A stretch of DNA of 64,000 bases from Pseudomonas haemolytica. Its GTDB lineage: Bacteria > Pseudomonadota > Gammaproteobacteria > Pseudomonadales > Pseudomonadaceae. The stretch lies in contig NZ_VOIW01000001.1 of NCBI RefSeq assembly GCF_009659625.1, forward strand, positions 744,001-808,000, given 5' to 3'. The notes beneath the pieces were generated by a model. That model searched no databases. It had not been told where the DNA came from and saw only the letters and a program-made list of their open reading frames with translations. The translations under genes were made by a program, and so were the position numbers. Position 1 is the first letter of the stretch. Each line of letters begins with the position of its first letter. This document shows positions 35,074 through 44,561 of this stretch, in pieces.

Positions 35074-35181
35074 GGTTCCACCCAGTGGAACCACCTTTGA
35101 TTGTCCTCGGGCCCACATCGCGCTTAGCTGTCGGTGTGTCGCCAACAAGAACGGGAACACCCGCCTGTGAGGAGAATCACC

Positions 35182-36357
35182 ATGCGCCCACACCAGCACA
35201 TCCTGGATTGGCTCAGCGACGTCGCCAGCGACTTGCACGCTGTGCGTCACGATATTCACGCCCATCCTGAACTCGGCTTTGAAGAGAACCGAACCTCTGC
35301 GCTGGTCGCGCAATCCCTGAGGGAGTGGGGTTATGAGGTGCACACCGGCATCGGCAAAACCGGGGTGGTCGGCGTGCTGCGCAACGGCAGCAGCTCGCGC
35401 ACCCTGGGTATTCGCGCCGACATGGACGCCTTGCCCATCATCGAAAACACCGGTGCTTCCTACACCAGCCAGCACGCCGGCTGCATGCACGCCTGCGGGC
35501 ATGACGGCCACACTACCATGCTGCTCGGCGCGGCTCGTTATCTGGCGGCGACCCGGCAATTCGACGGCACCTTGAACCTGATTTTCCAACCCGCCGAAGA
35601 GGGCCAGGGCGGCGCCGAGGCGATGCTGGCGGACGGTCTGCTGGAGCGTTTCCCCTGTGATGCGCTGTTCGGGATGCACAATATGCCGGGCTTGCCGGCG
35701 GGGCATTTGGGCTTGCGGGTCGGCCCGATGATGGCTTCGCAGGACTTGCTCACCGTGACGCTGGAAGGCGTCGGCGGCCATGGCTCCATGCCGCATCTCA
35801 CAGTCGATCCACTGGTGGCGGCCGCGAGCATGGTCATGGCCTTGCAGACGGTAGTGGCGCGCAACATTGATACCCAGGAAGCCGCTGTGGTCACGGTCGG
35901 CGCCTTGCAGGCCGGCCAGGCCGCCAACGTGATTCCCCAGCAAGCGTTGCTGCGCTTGAGCCTGCGTGCGCTCAACCCCAAGGTGCGCGAGCAGATGCTG
36001 GAACGGGTCAACGCGATCATCCAGACCCAGGCCGCCAGTTTCGGCTGCACGGTGCAGATCGAACACCGCCCGGCCTACCCGGTGCTGGTCAATCACGCCG
36101 AAGAAACCGAGTTTGCCCGTCAGGTCGGCGTGGCCTTGCTCGGCGCCGAGGCAGTGGACGGCAACACCCGCACGCTGATGGGCAGCGAAGACTTCGCCTG
36201 GATGCTGCAACGCTGCCCCGGCAGTTACCTGTTTATCGGTAACGGTGTGTCGCGGCCGATGGTGCACAACCCCGCCTATGACTTCAACGACGACATCCTG
36301 CTGACCGGCGCCGCCTATTGGGGCGCGCTGGCCGAGAGCTGGCTCAAGCCTGCCTGA
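35182..36357 (+). CDS. M20 family amidohydrolase (aminoacylase/hippuricase type)
   Basis: The 391-residue enzyme has the M20D signature: VRHDIHAHPELGFEE, GIRADMDALPI, MHACGHDGHTTMLLGAA and FQPAEEGQGGAEAML, which supply the metal ligands and the general base Glu. It removes acyl groups from amino acids or related amides in the cytoplasm. The ATG at 35182 follows TGAGGAGAATCACC. It begins a run with an MHS transporter and an amidase, so all three probably serve one N-acyl or amide substrate. Confidence 0.88.
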   Translation: MRPHQHILDWLSDVASDLHAVRHDIHAHPELGFEENRTSALVAQSLREWGYEVHTGIGKTGVVGVLRNGSSSRTLGIRADMDALPIIENTGASYTSQHAGCMHACGHDGHTTMLLGAARYLAATRQFDGTLNLIFQPAEEGQGGAEAMLADGLLERFPCDALFGMHNMPGLPAGHLGLRVGPMMASQDLLTVTLEGVGGHGSMPHLTVDPLVAAASMVMALQTVVARNIDTQEAAVVTVGALQAGQAANVIPQQALLRLSLRALNPKVREQMLERVNAIIQTQAASFGCTVQIEHRPAYPVLVNHAEETEFARQVGVALLGAEAVDGNTRTLMGSEDFAWMLQRCPGSYLFIGNGVSRPMVHNPAYDFNDDILLTGAAYWGALAESWLKPA

Positions 36358-36417
36358 CGAGCGCACTTTTCTCTGCCGCTGGACCCTTTCCCTTATCGGT
36401 TGAATGGAGTGTTCCTC

Positions 36418-37728
36418 ATGCAGACTTCAAAACCTGGTGTCTCCCGCACCCGCCAAGTGGTGGCGGCCGTGATCGGCAACGCGCTGGAGTGGTATGACTT
36501 TATCGTCTACGGCTTTCTGGCGAGCATCATCGCCCGGCAATTCTTCCCCTCTGAGGATGAATACGCCTCGCTGCTGATGGCGTTGGCCACTTTTGGCGTG
36601 GGCTTTTTCATGCGCCCGGTGGGTGGAATCCTGTTGGGCATTTATGCCGACCGCAAAGGCCGCAAGGCGGCGATGCAGTTGATTATCCGGCTGATGACCG
36701 TATCCATCGCGCTGATCGCCTTCGCGCCGAACTATGCCGCCATCGGAATGGGCGCGCCTTTGTTGATCGTGGTGGCGCGGATGCTCCAAGGCTTTGCTAC
36801 CGGCGGGGAATACGCGAGTGCCACGGCGTTTCTGGTGGAGAGCGCACCGGCCCATCGCAAGGGCCTGTACGGGTCATGGCAGTTGGTGGGGCAATGCCTG
36901 GCGGTGTTTGGCGGGGCGGCGATGGTGGCGTTGGTCACGCACTTCTTTTCTCCCGAGACCCTCGACCTGTGGGGCTGGCGTTTACCGTTTGTGCTGGGCT
37001 TGCTGATCGGCCCGGTGGGGTTGTGGATTCGTCGGCACATGGAAGACCCGGAAGAGTTTATCGAGGCGCGTAAAAACGCGACCGGCCCGGCACCCAGCTT
37101 GATGGATGTGTTGCGTGATCATCGCCGCAGCATCCTGGTGTCCATGGGCCTGGCCTGCGGGGCGACGGTGTCGTTCTATGTGGTGCTGGTGAACATGCCG
37201 ACCTTCGCCCACAAGAACCTCGGCCTGCCGCTGGACCAGGTGCTGATGGTGCAGATGTTTGCGGTGGCGCTGATGACCGTGGTGATTCCGTTGTCGGGCC
37301 TGCTCTCGGATCGCCTGGGGCGGCGCCCGGTGTTGATGGCGTTCACCCTGGCGTTCTTCGTGATGGTCTACCCGTTGTATGTGTGGGTGGCTGCGGGGCC
37401 GTCCATCGAACGCTTGCTGGTGATGCAGGTGATGCTGTGCACCGCCATTGGCGGGTTCTTCGGGCCGGCGCCGACCGCCTTGGCCGAGCAGTTTCCCATC
37501 GAGGTGCGTTCCACCGGCGTGTCGGTGGCCTATAACGTGGCGGTGATGGTGTTCGGTGGTTTTGCGCCGTTGATCGTGACCTGGCTGAGCAAAGTGCTGG
37601 GCACGCCGGTGGCGCCGTCGTTCTATGTGTTGTTCGCTTGCGTGCTGACGCTGCTGGGCACTTACTGCATGCAGGAGGCACCACGGGCGAAGAAACCGCT
37701 GCCGTTTTCAAGTGAGGTGAAGCCTTGA
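36418..37728 (+). CDS. MFS transporter, metabolite:H+ symporter (MHS) family
   Basis: The product has 436 residues and about 12 spans. The MHS pattern is clear: VIGNALEWYDFIVYGFLASI in span 1, FFMRPVGGILLGIYADRKGR after span 2, and GFATGGEYASATAFLVES. Such proteins import organic acids or betaines. The ATG at 36418 follows TGGAG; an in-frame TTG at 36400 is less likely. The stop overlaps the amidase start. Its substrate is likely the compound handled by the flanking amidohydrolase and amidase. Confidence 0.88.
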   Translation: MQTSKPGVSRTRQVVAAVIGNALEWYDFIVYGFLASIIARQFFPSEDEYASLLMALATFGVGFFMRPVGGILLGIYADRKGRKAAMQLIIRLMTVSIALIAFAPNYAAIGMGAPLLIVVARMLQGFATGGEYASATAFLVESAPAHRKGLYGSWQLVGQCLAVFGGAAMVALVTHFFSPETLDLWGWRLPFVLGLLIGPVGLWIRRHMEDPEEFIEARKNATGPAPSLMDVLRDHRRSILVSMGLACGATVSFYVVLVNMPTFAHKNLGLPLDQVLMVQMFAVALMTVVIPLSGLLSDRLGRRPVLMAFTLAFFVMVYPLYVWVAAGPSIERLLVMQVMLCTAIGGFFGPAPTALAEQFPIEVRSTGVSVAYNVAVMVFGGFAPLIVTWLSKVLGTPVAPSFYVLFACVLTLLGTYCMQEAPRAKKPLPFSSEVKP

Positions 37729-39167
37729 GTATTGTCGAGTGGGATGCCACTGAACTGTCGCGGGCGATCCACGGGCGGCAAGTGTCGTGCGAAGAGGTGA
37801 TGCAGGCATACCTGGCACAGATTCAGCGTTTTAATCCGAGCGTGAATGCACTGGTGTCGTTGCGCGACAGCGATGCCGTGCTGGCTGAGGCGAGGGCCTG
37901 TGATCGTGAGCTGGATCAGGGTAAGTCGCGTGGCTGGATGCACGGCATGCCCCAGGCCATCAAGGACCTCGCGGCGACCCAAGGCTTGCGCACCACCTTG
38001 GGCTCACCGCTGTTCTCCGAGCATGTACCGAGCGAAGACGCCATCAGCGTGGCGCGGGTGCGGGCCAATGGCGCGATCATCATCGGCAAGACCAACGTGC
38101 CGGAGTTCGGCCTGGGCTCCCATACCTACAACACGCTGTTCGGCACCACCGGCAATGCCTATGACCCACGCCTGGCGGCCGGCGGCAGCAGTGGTGGGGC
38201 GGCGGTGGCCCTGGCGCTGCGCATGCTGCCGGTGGCCGATGGTAGCGACATGATGGGCTCGCTGCGCAACCCGGCGGCGTTCAACAATGTGTTCGGCTTG
38301 CGCCCGTCCCAAGGGCGCGTGCCCCATGGGCCGATGCCGGAGCTGTTCGTGCAGCAGTTGGGCACCGAAGGCCCGATGGGCCGTAGCGTTACGGATGTGG
38401 CGCGCCTGCTGAGCATCCAGGCCGGTTACGACCCACGGGTGCCACTGTCATCCCGGGACGATCCCGCGGTGCTGGGCCAGCCGTTGCAGCGTGACTTCAA
38501 CGGCGCACGCCTCGGTTGGCTGGGTGACTACAACGGTTACCTGCCGATGCAGGACGGCGTGATGAGCCTGTGCGAAGCGGCCCTCGATGACTTCGCCACG
38601 CTGGGCTGCGACGTGCAACGCTGCCAGCCGGATTTTTCCCTGGCGCGTCTGTGGCGCTGCTGGCTGGTACACCGCCATTGGCTGGTGCATGGCAACCTCG
38701 GCGCGGCCTACGCCAACCCGCAGAAACGCGCACTGCTCAAGCCTGAAGCACAATGGGAAGTGCAGGGCGGCCAGGGCTTGAGTGCGCAGCAGGTGTACCA
38801 GGCGTCGATGGATCGCAGCGAGTGGTACCGCGCCTTGGCCAACTTGTTCGAGCGTTACGATTTCCTGCTGCTGCCCACCGCCCAAGTGTTCCCTTTTGAT
38901 GCACAACAGGCGTGGCCGCGCCACGTGGCTGGGCGCGAAATGGATACCTATCACCGCTGGATGGAAGTAGTGATCGGACCGACCCTGGCCGGTTTACCGA
39001 GCATGAGCATCCCGGTGGGCTTCAACCCCCAGGGCCTGCCGATGGGCCTGCAAATCATCGGCCCGGCCCAGGCGGACCGAGCCGTGCTGCAATTGGCCTA
39101 TGCCCATGAACAACTGACCCAATGGGTGCAACGCCGGCCGCCGGCGTGCCTTGAAGCGATCGCCTGA
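37725..39167 (+). CDS. Amidase signature family enzyme
   Basis: The 480-residue enzyme carries the Ser-cis-Ser-Lys triad of the family with exact spacing: Lys80 (MPQAIKDLAAT), cis-Ser155 in AAGGSSGGAAVAL, and Ser179 in DGSDMMGSLRNPA. It hydrolyses an amide in the cytoplasm. The start is a TTG at 37725 that overlaps the transporter stop, indicating coupling. A later start cannot be excluded, but the N-terminus ELSRAIHGRQVSCEEVMQAY is family-like. Confidence 0.88.
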   Translation: MSIVEWDATELSRAIHGRQVSCEEVMQAYLAQIQRFNPSVNALVSLRDSDAVLAEARACDRELDQGKSRGWMHGMPQAIKDLAATQGLRTTLGSPLFSEHVPSEDAISVARVRANGAIIIGKTNVPEFGLGSHTYNTLFGTTGNAYDPRLAAGGSSGGAAVALALRMLPVADGSDMMGSLRNPAAFNNVFGLRPSQGRVPHGPMPELFVQQLGTEGPMGRSVTDVARLLSIQAGYDPRVPLSSRDDPAVLGQPLQRDFNGARLGWLGDYNGYLPMQDGVMSLCEAALDDFATLGCDVQRCQPDFSLARLWRCWLVHRHWLVHGNLGAAYANPQKRALLKPEAQWEVQGGQGLSAQQVYQASMDRSEWYRALANLFERYDFLLLPTAQVFPFDAQQAWPRHVAGREMDTYHRWMEVVIGPTLAGLPSMSIPVGFNPQGLPMGLQIIGPAQADRAVLQLAYAHEQLTQWVQRRPPACLEAIA

Positions 39168-39230
39168 GCCGCGACCGGGCCTGTATCTTGCTGTGAGAAT
39201 GATCATCCACCGGCAACAGGGAGATCGAAC

Positions 39231-39989
39231 ATGGACACAGGCACCGTACGCTCGGTTGAACGCGCACTGGCAATCGTCGAGTTGCTGGGCGAGCACCAGG
39301 CCCTGGGGCTGGAAGAGCTGCACTACCTCACGCGGCTGCCCAAGGCCACGGTGTCACGCATGTTGCTGACCTTGCAGGAACAGGGCTGGGTCTATCGTGG
39401 CCTGAGCGATCGGCGTTACCGCCTGCGCGCCCGGCGTTTGTTCGGCGATACCCAGCAACGCTTCAAGCGCCAGGTGGTGGAAAGCGCGGCACCCTGGTTA
39501 TTGGAGCTCAGTGAACGCACCGGCTTGGTGGTGGACTTGTCCTGTTTCGATGGCGAGCGCCTGGAAGTCATGGAGAGTGCGATTCCCGGTGTGCTGCGCA
39601 AGCTGTACCCGAACAACTGCCAGATCGTCGGCCAGTATGCCAGCCTGTTTCATTCGGCGATGGGCAAGGCGTGCCTGACGCAATTGCCCCTTGAGGAAGT
39701 GCAACGCCTGGCGGGCCGCGATCAGGTGGCGGCGGACGAGCAATACCGTGCCTGCGAACAAACCCAGCACCAAGGCTTCGGCCAGCGCACCGAAGGTTAC
39801 TGGGAATACCCGGTGCGCCTGCCGTTCCTGATCCGTGCGGTGGCGCTGCCGGTGCGTACCAATGGCCGATTGGTGGGGAGCATGGCCCTGCACTGGCCGA
39901 TGCATCAGGCGCCGGTGGAACGGGTGCTGAACCTGCACATGGCCAGCCTGGAGCAAGCGGTGCGCGAAGTGCAGCAGGCATTGGCCTAG
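39231..39989 (+). CDS. IclR-family transcriptional regulator
   Basis: The 252-residue protein has the IclR winged HTH (RSVERALAIVELLGEHQALG, then TRLPKATVSRMLLTLQEQGW) and a C-terminal effector domain with YASLFHSAMGKACL and LIRAVALPVRTNGRLVGSM. AGGGAG precedes the ATG. It lies 63 bp after the amidase in the same direction and probably controls the amidohydrolase-transporter-amidase group. It belongs to the same family as PcaR, but its effector domain lacks PcaR's extended N-terminus. Confidence 0.9.
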   Translation: MDTGTVRSVERALAIVELLGEHQALGLEELHYLTRLPKATVSRMLLTLQEQGWVYRGLSDRRYRLRARRLFGDTQQRFKRQVVESAAPWLLELSERTGLVVDLSCFDGERLEVMESAIPGVLRKLYPNNCQIVGQYASLFHSAMGKACLTQLPLEEVQRLAGRDQVAADEQYRACEQTQHQGFGQRTEGYWEYPVRLPFLIRAVALPVRTNGRLVGSMALHWPMHQAPVERVLNLHMASLEQAVREVQQALA

Positions 39990-40004
39990 ACAGTCACCAC
40001 AGGA

Positions 40005-40101
40005 CCAATGTGGGAGGGGGCTTGCGCCCGATAGCAGAGTGTCAGTCACTGGATGTGTTGCTGATCCACCGCCATCGGGAGCAAGCCCCCTCCCACATTG
40101 G
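40005..40101. repeat. REPIN-type inverted pair after the IclR gene
   Basis: The 28 bases at 40005-40032 are the reverse complement of 40074-40101 except at one position (GCGCCC in place of GCTCCC). It belongs to the family with core TGTGGGAGGGGGCTTGC. Confidence 0.87.
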
Positions 40102-40162
40102 ATTTGCGCCATTCGTGAGATTGCGCTTAAGGTTCATCCAGGTTTTTTGCCCTAGAGTCTTT

Positions 40163-40744
40163 ATGTTCAATGTCAAACCTCTGGTCTTCGCGCTGCTGAC
40201 CTGTGCCACCGTGCCTGCCCACGCCGACTGGTACCTGGATAACGAATCCTCGCGCCTGTCTTTCGTCACCACCAAAAACACCGAGATTGCCGAGGTGCAT
40301 CGCTTCCTGGTGTTGCATGGCAAGGTCGACGCCAAAGGCGCGGCGCAGTTGCAAGTGGAGATGGAGTCGATCAACAGCGGCATCCCCCTGCGCGACGAGC
40401 GCATGCGCAATGACCTGTTCCAGATCAAGACCTTCCCTGAAGCGCTGATCAGCGCGCAGATCAATCTGCAACCGATCAATGACCTGGCGTCCGGCGCGCA
40501 GCTGGAATTGCGCTTGCCATTGAACGTCACGCTGCACGGCAAGACCCAGACCTACAGCGCCGAGTTGCTCGCCACACGCCTGGATGAACGACGCTTCCAA
40601 GTGGTGACCCTTGAGCCGGTGGTGCTGCATGCCGAGGATTTCGACCTGGCGCCCGGTGTGGCGGCGTTGCGTAAGGCGGCTGGGCTGAAGTCGATCAGCC
40701 TGTCGGTGCCGGTGGGTGCGGTACTGATCTTCACGGCGCGCTGA
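40163..40744 (+). CDS. YceI-family periplasmic protein
   Basis: The 193-residue protein has a signal peptide (FALLTCATVPAHA) and the YceI lipocalin-like fold: WYLDNESSRLSFVTTKN, SIPLRDERMRND-like SGIPLRDERMRNDLF, and FPEALISAQINL. YceI proteins bind isoprenoid-type lipids in the periplasm. The ATG at 40163 starts the signal. One base separates its stop from the next gene, so it is co-transcribed with the phospholipase-D-type synthase; a link to membrane lipids is plausible. Confidence 0.85.
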   Translation: MFNVKPLVFALLTCATVPAHADWYLDNESSRLSFVTTKNTEIAEVHRFLVLHGKVDAKGAAQLQVEMESINSGIPLRDERMRNDLFQIKTFPEALISAQINLQPINDLASGAQLELRLPLNVTLHGKTQTYSAELLATRLDERRFQVVTLEPVVLHAEDFDLAPGVAALRKAAGLKSISLSVPVGAVLIFTAR

Positions 40745-40745
40745 C

Positions 40746-41903
40746 ATGAGCGGCGCAGTGTTCCCGTGGCGCAGCGCCAATCAGTTCGAATTGTTGATCG
40801 ACGGGCCGAGTTTCTTCCCGCAGATGCTGGTGGGCATTGCCCGGGCCGAGCAGCAGGTTGATCTTGAACTGTATCTGGTCGAAGCCGGTGCCTGTGCCGA
40901 CGCTATGGTGCAGGCGCTGGTGCTGGCCGCCGAACGCGGCGTGCAGGTGCGCTGCCTGTTCGATGATTACGGCAGCCTGGCGTTTACCCTCGGGCTGCGC
41001 AAGCGCTTGACCGATGCCGGCGTGGAGCTGCGCTTCTACAATCGCCTGAACTGGCGGCGCTGGATGCGCAACCTGTATCGCGACCATCGCAAGCTGCTGC
41101 TGATCGACCAGAATATCGCCGTGGTCGGTGGCACCGGTGTCACCGATGAGTTCTGGACCCCGGGGCAAGACAGCGCCGAATGGCATGAAGTCATGGTGCA
41201 AATCAGCGGCCCGCTGGTGTTGGACTGGCAGGCCCTGTTCGATCGGCAATGGCACGCCAACGTGGCGCGCCGTGAATGGAAACCGGCGACCCATTTCGGG
41301 TTACCACGCTTGCCCAAGGTGCCAGCCACCGGGCCTGGGCTCGGCCGCGTGGCGTATGCCGACGCCCGTCAGCATCGAGATATCCTGCAATCGCTGATCC
41401 GCGCCTTGAACAGCAGCAAGACGCGTATCTGGTTGGCAACGCCGTACTTCCTGCCGACCTGGAGCGTGCGCCGTGCCTTGCGCCGGGCGGCAGGGCGGGG
41501 TGTAGATGTGCGCTTGCTGCTCACCGGCCCACGCACCGATCACCCATCCGTACGTTACGCCGGCCATCGTTATTACCCGCGCCTGCTACGTGCAGGTGTG
41601 CAGATCTTTGAATACCAGCCGTGCTTCCTGCACCTGAAGATGGTGCTGGTGGACGATTGGGTGAGCATTGGCTCGTGCAATTTCGACCACTGGAATTTGC
41701 GCTTCAACCTGGAAGCCAACCTCGAAGCGTTGGACCCGGGATTGACGGCGGCGGTGGTGGGCAGTTTCGAAGCAGACTTTGCCCAGAGCCAGGTGGTGAG
41801 CCTGGAGGCATGGAAGGCGCGGCCGTTGTGGAGGCGGGTCAAGCAGCGGATGTGGGGGTGGATTGATCGGTTGGTGGTCAATTTGCTGGACCGACGCGGC
41901 TAG
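40746..41903 (+). CDS. clsB: Phospholipase D-type cardiolipin synthase (ClsB-like)
   Basis: The 385-residue protein has two HKD catalytic motifs: HRKLLLID beginning at His114, followed by QNIAVVGG, and HLKMVLVD beginning at His296, followed by DWVSIGSCNFD. ClsB-type enzymes make cardiolipin from phosphatidyl donors at the inner membrane. It lacks the N-terminal membrane anchors of ClsA, as ClsB does. It is one base after the yceI-like gene and is followed by a REP pair. A broader phosphatidyltransferase role is possible. Confidence 0.85.
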   Translation: MSGAVFPWRSANQFELLIDGPSFFPQMLVGIARAEQQVDLELYLVEAGACADAMVQALVLAAERGVQVRCLFDDYGSLAFTLGLRKRLTDAGVELRFYNRLNWRRWMRNLYRDHRKLLLIDQNIAVVGGTGVTDEFWTPGQDSAEWHEVMVQISGPLVLDWQALFDRQWHANVARREWKPATHFGLPRLPKVPATGPGLGRVAYADARQHRDILQSLIRALNSSKTRIWLATPYFLPTWSVRRALRRAAGRGVDVRLLLTGPRTDHPSVRYAGHRYYPRLLRAGVQIFEYQPCFLHLKMVLVDDWVSIGSCNFDHWNLRFNLEANLEALDPGLTAAVVGSFEADFAQSQVVSLEAWKARPLWRRVKQRMWGWIDRLVVNLLDRRG

Positions 41904-41919
41904 TCGCATCACCTCAATC

Positions 41920-42014
41920 AAATGTGGGAGGGGGCTTGCTCCCGATAGCAGCGGGTCAGTCAATGAATCGGTTAACTGACACACCGTATCGGGAGCAAGC
42001 CCCCTCCCACATTT
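41920..42014. repeat. REPIN-type inverted pair between clsB and bglX
   Basis: The 28 bases at 41920-41947 are the exact reverse complement of 41987-42014, with a 39-bp spacer. The right arm ends in a T-rich tract on the plus strand, so the structure may also terminate clsB transcription. It separates two convergent genes. Confidence 0.88.
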
Positions 42015-42031
42015 TTTACTGCATTCGAGGT

Positions 42032-44323
42032 TTAGAGCAGCTCAAAGGTCTGCTGCTGAACATCCTGGGAATCCAGCCCGATCTGCACATTGAACTCACC
42101 CGGTTCCGCCGCGAACTTGAGCTGGGCGTTGTAGAACTTCAAGTCGTCCTCGGTGATGGTGAAGTGCAGCGTGCGCTCTTCGCCGGCCTTGAGCATGATC
42201 TTCTGGAAGTTCTTCAGCTCCTTGATCGGGCGGATCATCGAACCGGCCACGTCCTGGATATACAACTGCACCACGGTTTCGCCATCGACCTTGCCGGTGT
42301 TCTTGACGGTGACACTGGCGTCGAGCTTGCCCGTCTTGTTCAGGGTGGTGGACGACAGCGCCATGTCCGACAGGCTGAAGTGGGTGTAGCTCAGGCCATA
42401 ACCAAAGGGAAACAGCGGGCCGGTGGTGTCATCGAAGTACTGCGAGGTGTAGTTGCCAGGCTTGCCCGGGGTGAACGGGCGGCCAATGGTCAGGTGGTTG
42501 TAGTAGGTCGGAATCTGCCCCACCGAACGCGGGAAGGTGATAGGCAGCTTGCCCGACGGGTTGTAGTCGCCGAACAGCACGTCGGCGATGGCGTTGCCGC
42601 CTTCGGTGCCGGCGAACCAGGTTTCCAGGATCGCGTCGGCTTGTTGGTTTTCCTCGAGGATCGACAGCGGACGGCCGTTCATCAGCACCAAGACCAACGG
42701 TTTGCCGGTAGCTTTAAGGGCCTTGATCAGGTCGCGCTGGCTTTGCGGGATGTTCAGGTCGGTGCGGCTCGATGACTCGTGGGACATACCACGCGACTCG
42801 CCCACCGCTGCGACGATGACGTCGGCGTTCTTCGCCGCTTTCACTGCTTCGTCGATCAGCACTTGGGCTGGGCGCGGGTCATCCACTACTTCCGGGGCAT
42901 CGAAGTTGAGGAAGTTGAGGTAGTCGAGCACCGCCTTGTCGCTGGTGATGTTGGCGCCGCGGGCATAGATCACTTGGCCTTTTTCGCCGATGACAGCGTT
43001 CATGCCGTCGAGCAGGGTCACCGATTGCGCAGGTCTGCCGGCAGCGGCCCAACTGCCCATCATGTCGATCGGCGCCTTGGCCAGTGGGCCGACCAGGGCG
43101 ATGGTCGCGGATTTTTTCAGCGGCAGCGTTTCATTCTGGTTCTTCAGCAGTACCAGGCTGCGCCGTGCAATGTCGCGGGCTTCGGCGCGGTGCAGGCGGC
43201 TGTCGGCGTAGGGATCGGCCGGGTCATCCTCGGCCTTGCCGATGCGCAGGTACGGGTCCTTGAACAGGCCCATGTCGTACTTGGCACCGAGCACTTCGCG
43301 CACGGCGTTGTCGATGTCGCTCTGCTCGATCTCGCCGGATTTGAGCAGCCCAGGCAATTCCTTGCCGTACAGCGAGTCGTTCATGCTCATGTCGATGCCG
43401 GCCTTGATTGCCAGCTTGGCGGCTTCACGCCCGTCCTTGGCCACGCCGTGCTTGATCAATTCGAAGATCGCACCGTGGTCGCTGACGGTCAGGCCCTTGA
43501 AGCCCCAGTCTCTGCGCAGCAGGTCGTTCATCAGCCAGGTGTTGGCGGTGGCAGGCACGCCGTTGATCGAGTTCAACGCCACCATCACGCCGCCGGAGCC
43601 GGCCTTGATGGCTGCGTGGTAAGGCGGCAGGTAATCCTGGTACATCTTGACCGGGCTCATGTCGACCACGTTGTAGTCGCGCCCGCCTTCCACCGCGCCA
43701 TACAGGGCGAAGTGCTTGACGCTGGCCATGAGGCTGTCGGCATTCGCGGGGCTTGCGCCCTGGAACGCCTTGACCATGACTTCGGCAATCCGCGAGACCA
43801 AATACGTGTCTTCACCGAAGCCTTCGGAGGTGCGGCCCCAGCGTGGGTCACGCGAGATATCGACCATCGGCGCAAAGGTGATGTCGAGGCTGTCGGCGGC
43901 GGCTTCCTGGGCGGCGATGCGCCCGGAGCGGCCGATGGCGTCCATGTCCCAGCTGGAAGCCAGGGCCAGGCTGATCGGGAAAATCGTGCGGTGGCCGTGG
44001 ATCACGTCATAGGCGAAGAACATCGGGATCTTCAAGCGGCTGCGCATGGCCGCGTCCTGCATCGGGCGGTTTTCCGGGCGGGTGATGGAGTTGAACGTGC
44101 CACCGATGCGGCCGGCGGCGATTTCCTTGCGGATCAGCTCCCGGGGCATTTCCGGGCCGATGCTGATCAGGCGCAATTGGCCGATTTTCTCGTCCAGGGT
44201 CATTTGCTTGAGCAGGTCGCTGACGAAGGCGTCCTTGTCTTTAAGCGCAGCAGGCTTTGTTTCTGCCCATACGGGGTGACTGGCCAGAGTGGCAACAAGG
44301 CCGAGCAAACACAGCTTCTTCAT
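42032..44323 (-). CDS. bglX: Periplasmic beta-glucosidase, glycoside hydrolase family 3
   Basis: The 763-residue enzyme starts with a signal peptide (LLGLVATLASHPVWA). The GH3 layout follows: an N-terminal barrel with catalytic Asp282 in LTVSDHGAIFELIKHG, a middle sandwich domain, and a C-terminal fibronectin-III-like domain (GKVDGETVVQLYIQDVAGS). E. coli BglX has 765 residues and an almost identical SDHGAI motif. It releases glucose from beta-linked oligosaccharides in the periplasm. The ATG at 44323 starts the signal. It is a single gene divergent from lemA. Confidence 0.93.
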   Translation of the reverse strand: MKKLCLLGLVATLASHPVWAETKPAALKDKDAFVSDLLKQMTLDEKIGQLRLISIGPEMPRELIRKEIAAGRIGGTFNSITRPENRPMQDAAMRSRLKIPMFFAYDVIHGHRTIFPISLALASSWDMDAIGRSGRIAAQEAAADSLDITFAPMVDISRDPRWGRTSEGFGEDTYLVSRIAEVMVKAFQGASPANADSLMASVKHFALYGAVEGGRDYNVVDMSPVKMYQDYLPPYHAAIKAGSGGVMVALNSINGVPATANTWLMNDLLRRDWGFKGLTVSDHGAIFELIKHGVAKDGREAAKLAIKAGIDMSMNDSLYGKELPGLLKSGEIEQSDIDNAVREVLGAKYDMGLFKDPYLRIGKAEDDPADPYADSRLHRAEARDIARRSLVLLKNQNETLPLKKSATIALVGPLAKAPIDMMGSWAAAGRPAQSVTLLDGMNAVIGEKGQVIYARGANITSDKAVLDYLNFLNFDAPEVVDDPRPAQVLIDEAVKAAKNADVIVAAVGESRGMSHESSSRTDLNIPQSQRDLIKALKATGKPLVLVLMNGRPLSILEENQQADAILETWFAGTEGGNAIADVLFGDYNPSGKLPITFPRSVGQIPTYYNHLTIGRPFTPGKPGNYTSQYFDDTTGPLFPFGYGLSYTHFSLSDMALSSTTLNKTGKLDASVTVKNTGKVDGETVVQLYIQDVAGSMIRPIKELKNFQKIMLKAGEERTLHFTITEDDLKFYNAQLKFAAEPGEFNVQIGLDSQDVQQQTFELL

Positions 44324-44561
44324 GAATATCCTTTTTCGGCTCACTGCACAGCGATAACGCTGATCGGCCAAAATGTGGGGAGCGTCTATTGTTGTTCGGG
44401 TGTTGTTCAGATAAATGCAGCACACTCTGAACTCTTTTTCGCGCTGGGCATCTTTGTAGCTGATTGGCTCGATGCATGCCAGTGGTGGCGGATTATGCCC
44501 CAAGCGCGTCGTTTATAGGGTTAGTCGTCAACTTCCATCAAGATTGGGCAGGAGAAACACC

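Noticed and set aside
42779..44518. A 579-codon open frame opposite bglX
   Set aside because: Antisense to a well-supported GH3 enzyme; composition is that of a shadow frame.
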